In this document: piece after piece, positions 20,876 through 23,747 of the stretch
Numbering within the stretch: position 1 is the first letter of the stretch
Layout: each line of letters begins with the position of its first letter
Assembly: GCA_035478375.1 (NCBI GenBank)
Contig: DATIJQ010000028.1
Location: forward strand, 1-23,747
Direction: 5' to 3'
Origin: DASTDY01 sp035478375
GTDB taxonomy: Bacteria > Patescibacteriota > Saccharimonadia > Saccharimonadales > EFPC-124
Length of the DNA stretch: 23,747 nt
Position numbers and translations under genes: made by a program
Notes under the pieces: model-generated
What the model saw: the letters and a program-made list of their open reading frames with translations, nothing else
Told to the model about the DNA's origin: nothing
Database searches by the model: none

Positions 20876-21862
20876 TTACGCTCGGATCATGATGACGTTA
20901 TCCCCGTTGAGGTCCAGCATGATGACGGCACTAAGGCCGCCAGCACCTGGAATGTCCATACTGTCAACCCAACCCTGGGCCTTGAACCTATTGCCGCTAG
21001 GGTTTCCGAACAGTCGGGGGCCGCGCAACACCGTTGAGGGCCATACGTTGCCATGATTGTTGACGGGAACGCGACAGTCATTGAGCGTCGGTCCCACGTA
21101 GCAGTGTAGGCCGGGCCGTGCGTCGCCAACCTTTTCGGCCCATCCCAGATTGTAATGCATGGCGTGGACAGTAAAAAACACATACCACAGTCCGCCATGG
21201 CGGATTACTTGCGGCACCTCCATTTCGGAATACCGGTCGCTGCCATCTACCAGTGGTGGCAACATTGCCCAGTCGGTCAACTCATCGTTTATGGCTACCG
21301 CATGACCGATGCAGGCGTTATGCGGCGCCGGCACATCGGCGAGACGCGCCGCAAAAGCGACGTGCAACCGGCCGTCGTCACCGATAAATGGCGCCGGGTC
21401 ACGGAAGATGGGGCCGAACCCACATTCATCTTTTTCGGCCATACGGTATGGCGGCGCTGGTTGCAAAATTGGCGCCTCTAACCGTTGCCAATCGCGTAGA
21501 TCCGCATTCGTCGACCTGGCCAGCCCGATACGTTGTTGCCAGAGATATTCGCCCGTGTAGTGGAGACCAGTGTAAAACAACAGGTGATTGGTAAGGGTGA
21601 GCGACAATACGCCGACACCCCAAATAGCTTGGTCGAAGTTGCTCGGCCGGCCAGACAAGGCTGCTGCGCTGTCACTCACCCAGCCGTCGTAGGTACGCTT
21701 TGCATGGCCGAGACTGCTGTAAAAATGCCGTTCACCGGGTGCCACACTACGGTCCGCTTGCAAGTAAAATGCATGTTGTGGCGTGGCAAGGGCGCCGGGC
21801 CCCGAGGGGAAAACGACATCCCACACGTAACGGTCAGTCAGGTCTAGGCTTCCGCTAAACAC
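20876..21862 (-). CDS. GH32/GH68-like (clan GH-J) glycoside hydrolase
   Basis: 328 aa five-bladed beta-propeller enzyme, cytoplasmic (no signal peptide). The nucleophile region YVWDVVFP lies near residue 14, then HAFYLQADRSVAP, RHFYSSLGHA; a central FRDPAPF (the RDP motif that binds the fructosyl or sugar ring), and SEMEVPQVI, whose Glu is the probable acid/base. This set resembles a family of uncharacterised GH32-type proteins with HLFYLQAP and RH...GHA motifs. The substrate is unknown; sucrose-type or fructan-like sugars are possible. Start is GTG 21860-21862: GGAGGT sits 6 nt before it, whereas the ORF's upstream GTG (21958) lies in the CIRCE arm. Codon use looks GC-richer than grpE or dnaK, and it splits the heat-shock locus, suggesting transfer or insertion. 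Confidence 0.8.
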   Translation of the reverse strand: MFSGSLDLTDRYVWDVVFPSGPGALATPQHAFYLQADRSVAPGERHFYSSLGHAKRTYDGWVSDSAAALSGRPSNFDQAIWGVGVLSLTLTNHLLFYTGLHYTGEYLWQQRIGLARSTNADLRDWQRLEAPILQPAPPYRMAEKDECGFGPIFRDPAPFIGDDGRLHVAFAARLADVPAPHNACIGHAVAINDELTDWAMLPPLVDGSDRYSEMEVPQVIRHGGLWYVFFTVHAMHYNLGWAEKVGDARPGLHCYVGPTLNDCRVPVNNHGNVWPSTVLRGPRLFGNPSGNRFKAQGWVDSMDIPGAGGLSAVIMLDLNGDNVIMIRA

Positions 21863-21916
21863 GAGACGACCTCCAGAAGTAACAAGAACGACCAGGGCAG
21901 GCACCCTAGTAAGTGC

Positions 21917-21945
21917 ATAGTGACATAAAAAGGAATGTAGGTCAA
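21917..21945 (-). promoter_or_regulatory. Promoter of the GH32/68-like gene
   Basis: Minus strand TTGACC (21940-21945) and CACTAT (21917-21922), 17 nt apart, with TG one base before the -10. The -35 ends 6 nt from the dnaK CIRCE, so HrcA there could also affect this divergent gene. Confidence 0.5.
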
Positions 21946-21951
21946 AAACGA

Positions 21952-21978
21952 CTAGCACTCTTGACGCGCGAGTGCTAA
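21952..21978. promoter_or_regulatory. CIRCE operator of dnaK
   Basis: CTAGCACTC (21952-21960), N9, GAGTGCTAA (21970-21978): one mismatch from consensus in the first base. As at hrcA, the spacer begins with the -35 box (TTGACG). Confidence 0.95.
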
Positions 21979-21994
21979 TTTTTTATGCTAGAAT
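21961..21994 (+). promoter_or_regulatory. dnaK promoter
   Basis: TTGACG at 21961-21966 inside CIRCE. Two -10 candidates: TATGCT (21984-21989, spacer 17) or TAGAAT (21989-21994) with TGC before it (extended -10, spacer 22). The second is repeated in the LANTG gene promoter. Start near 21996-22001. Confidence 0.7.
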
Positions 21995-21998
21995 TATA

Positions 21999-22025
21999 TT
22001 AGCAATCAATGCGAGAGATTGCTAA
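21999..22025. promoter_or_regulatory. CIRCE-like palindrome with altered arm
   Basis: TTAGCAATC (21999-22007), N9, GATTGCTAA (22017-22025). Perfectly symmetric, with the same 9-N9-9 layout as CIRCE; the sixth and seventh bases read AATC where CIRCE has ACTC (one symmetric substitution). It covers the expected start site and early leader of dnaK. It could be a second operator or an mRNA hairpin. Confidence 0.7.
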
Positions 22026-22074
22026 AATTGAAACTAACCAATTGCTATTTATAACCCCAAAAGGAGGACAACTA

Positions 22075-23747
22075 ATGGGTAAAATCATCGGCATCGACCT
22101 CGGTACCACTAACAGCGCTGTGGCGTATATGATCGCCGGCAAACCAGAAGTAATCGCAAACGCCGAAGGCAACCGCACCACCCCAAGTGTTGTAGCCGTC
22201 AACAAAAACGGCGAGCGCTTGGTCGGCCAGGTGGCCCAGCGCCAGCGTGTGACCAACGCTAAAAACACCATTTACGGCGTAAAGCGTTTAATCGGCCGCA
22301 AGTTTAGCGACCAAGAAGTTCAAAAAGATTTGGACTTAATGCCCTACGAAATCATCAAAAACGGCGACAGCGTTAAGGTCAAAATGGGCGACAAAGATTA
22401 CAGCCCCGAAGAAGTCAGCGCCATGATCTTAAGCAAACTTAAGGCAGACGCCGAAGCCTTTTTAGGTGAAAAGGTAACCGAAGCCGTCATCACCGTGCCC
22501 GCCTACTTTGACGACAGCCAGCGCCAAGCTACCAAAGACGCTGGTAAAATCGCCGGGCTCGAAGTCAAGCGCATTATTAACGAACCAACCGCCGCCGCGC
22601 TTGCTTATGGCCTCGAAAAAAAGAAGGAAGAAAAAATCGCCGTCTTTGACCTTGGTGGCGGTACATTTGACGTATCTATTTTGGAACTCGGCGATGGCGT
22701 TTTTGAAGTCAAAAGCACCAACGGTGACACTCACCTTGGCGGCGAAGACTTTGACAACCGCATTATGAACTTCTTTATTGACGAGTTCAAAAAAGAACAC
22801 GGCGTTGACCTTAAAGCCGACAACGCCGCCAAGCAGCGCCTAAAAGACGAAGCCGAAAAAGCTAAAAAAGAACTCAGCAGCACAACCGAAGTTGATATTA
22901 ACTTGCCGTTTTTGACTGCCGACGTAGACGGGCCGAAGCATTTCGAAATGAAGCTGACGCGCGCCAAGCTCGAAGAACTGGTTGCTGATTTAATCGACAA
23001 AACCGCCGACCCCTGCGAAAAAGCGCTTAAAGACGCTGGCCTGCAGGCAAGTGACATCGACGAAATCGTTTTGGTTGGCGGTATGACCCGCATGCCAGCC
23101 GTCGTCGAAAAAGTCAAAAAAATCTTTGGCAAAGACCCGCTTAAAGGGGTGAACCCAGATGAAGTTGTGGCCATTGGTGCTGCAATCCAAGGTGGCGTTT
23201 TGGCTGGCGACGTTAAAGACGTGCTGCTGCTTGACGTAACTCCGCTGAGCCTTGGCATCGAAACTATGGGCGGTGTTATGACCAAGCTTATTGAGCGCAA
23301 CACCACCATTCCAACCAGCAAATCGGAGACATTTAGCACCGCCGCCGACAACCAACCGCAGGTCGAAATCCGCGTGTTGCAAGGTGAGCGCCAAATGGCA
23401 AACGACAACAAAGAGCTTGGTATTTTCCAGCTTGGCGGTATTGCCCCGGCGCCGCGTGGTGTGCCACAAATTGAAGTCACCTTTAACCTCGACGCCAACG
23501 GTATTTTGCATGTTGCCGCTAAAGACAAGGGCACCGGCAAAGAGCAAAGCATTACCATCAGTAACAGTGGTAACTTGAGCAAAGATGACATCGAAAAAGC
23601 TCAAAAAGAAGCCGAAATGCACGCCGACGAAGACAAGCAAAAGCGTGACGCTGCCGAGGCCAAAAACATGCTGGCCCAGGCAATCTACCAGGCCGAAAAA
23701 ATGCCCGACGAATTTAAAGACAAAATCAGCGATGACGACAAAAAGGT
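22075..23747 (+). CDS. dnaK: Chaperone DnaK (Hsp70), cut by window end
   Basis: ATP-driven chaperone that binds unfolded segments with GrpE and DnaJ. The first 557 residues are present of about 620-640. The ATPase domain is intact: GIDLGTTNS at 6-14, ITVPAYFDDSQRQATKDAG, NEPTAAALAYG, FDLGGGTFDVSI and the LVGGMTRMP adenosine-binding motif. The substrate domain follows (DVTPLSLGIE, then the beta-sandwich and the first lid helix with KDDIEKAQKEAEMHADED). As in many non-proteobacterial DnaKs, the segment between the phosphate 1 motif and IIGRKF-like region is shortened. AAGGAGG (22061-22067) lies 7 nt before ATG 22075. It has its own CIRCE promoter plus a CIRCE-like palindrome. dnaJ is not in the window. 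Confidence 0.98.
   Translation, partial: MGKIIGIDLGTTNSAVAYMIAGKPEVIANAEGNRTTPSVVAVNKNGERLVGQVAQRQRVTNAKNTIYGVKRLIGRKFSDQEVQKDLDLMPYEIIKNGDSVKVKMGDKDYSPEEVSAMILSKLKADAEAFLGEKVTEAVITVPAYFDDSQRQATKDAGKIAGLEVKRIINEPTAAALAYGLEKKKEEKIAVFDLGGGTFDVSILELGDGVFEVKSTNGDTHLGGEDFDNRIMNFFIDEFKKEHGVDLKADNAAKQRLKDEAEKAKKELSSTTEVDINLPFLTADVDGPKHFEMKLTRAKLEELVADLIDKTADPCEKALKDAGLQASDIDEIVLVGGMTRMPAVVEKVKKIFGKDPLKGVNPDEVVAIGAAIQGGVLAGDVKDVLLLDVTPLSLGIETMGGVMTKLIERNTTIPTSKSETFSTAADNQPQVEIRVLQGERQMANDNKELGIFQLGGIAPAPRGVPQIEVTFNLDANGILHVAAKDKGTGKEQSITISNSGNLSKDDIEKAQKEAEMHADEDKQKRDAAEAKNMLAQAIYQAEKMPDEFKDKISDDDKK

Noticed and set aside
22731..23591. 286-codon minus-strand ORF antisense to dnaK
   Set aside because: Shadow ORF produced by dnaK codon bias; no ribosome site or promoter.
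1..23747. CRISPR arrays, insertion sequences, integrases, diversity-generating retroelement
   Set aside because: No regularly spaced repeats, transposase, integrase or reverse transcriptase motifs were found on either strand.

Overview
The window looks like a piece of a bacterial chromosome from the Candidate Phyla Radiation (Patescibacteria), most likely a Saccharibacteria (TM7) relative. That placement is inference. It rests on the compact housekeeping gene set, several genes that seem to lack Shine-Dalgarno leaders, small Gly/Tyr-rich surface proteins, a short HrcA, and exported proteins with a single N-terminal membrane segment ending in a HAA-type motif. UGA is read as stop throughout, so code 11 fits.

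Layout. 1-409: the end of a truncated gene, a small hypothetical gene and a strong promoter. 410-3763: an unknown 209-aa gene, glyA (serine/glycine and one-carbon metabolism), and a large membrane-anchored disordered protein on the minus strand. 3764-5985: murB (minus), tRNA-Arg(CCG) with its terminator, a Nudix hydrolase and a short nadD-like gene. 5986-7740: an apparent ~124-nt small RNA, an exported beta-helix protein (minus), a 12-codon ORF with a strong ribosome binding site, and tRNA-Arg(TCG) (minus). 7741-14071: tilS, ftsH, murJ and lepA, a conserved housekeeping run. 14068-15980: a mini surface protein with an LPXTG-like LANTG anchor (minus), tatA, tatC with a long disordered tail, and a 65-aa protein with a Tat-like signal. 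16107-18741: a three-gene, tightly packed cassette that looks derived from a phage tail (fibre-like, beta-rich structural, and a GH-A-like glycosidase). 18843-23747: gmk, then the heat-shock locus hrcA-grpE / dnaK, split by an inverted GH32/68-like glycosidase gene.

Regulation is the most readable part. Two CIRCE operators (hrcA-grpE and dnaK) each carry the promoter -35 box inside the operator spacer. dnaK has a third palindrome with identical 9-N9-9 geometry but one symmetric base change. Several genes (murB, Nudix, gmk, and hrcA from its internal ATG) have a -10 box so close to the ATG that the mRNA would be leaderless or nearly so. The gmk promoter contains three tandem TATAGT hexamers. 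Three genes that look GC-richer than their surroundings (410-1039, 2530-3651, 20876-21862) each end in a perfect GC-rich hairpin with no T-tract, unlike the T-rich terminators of the other genes.
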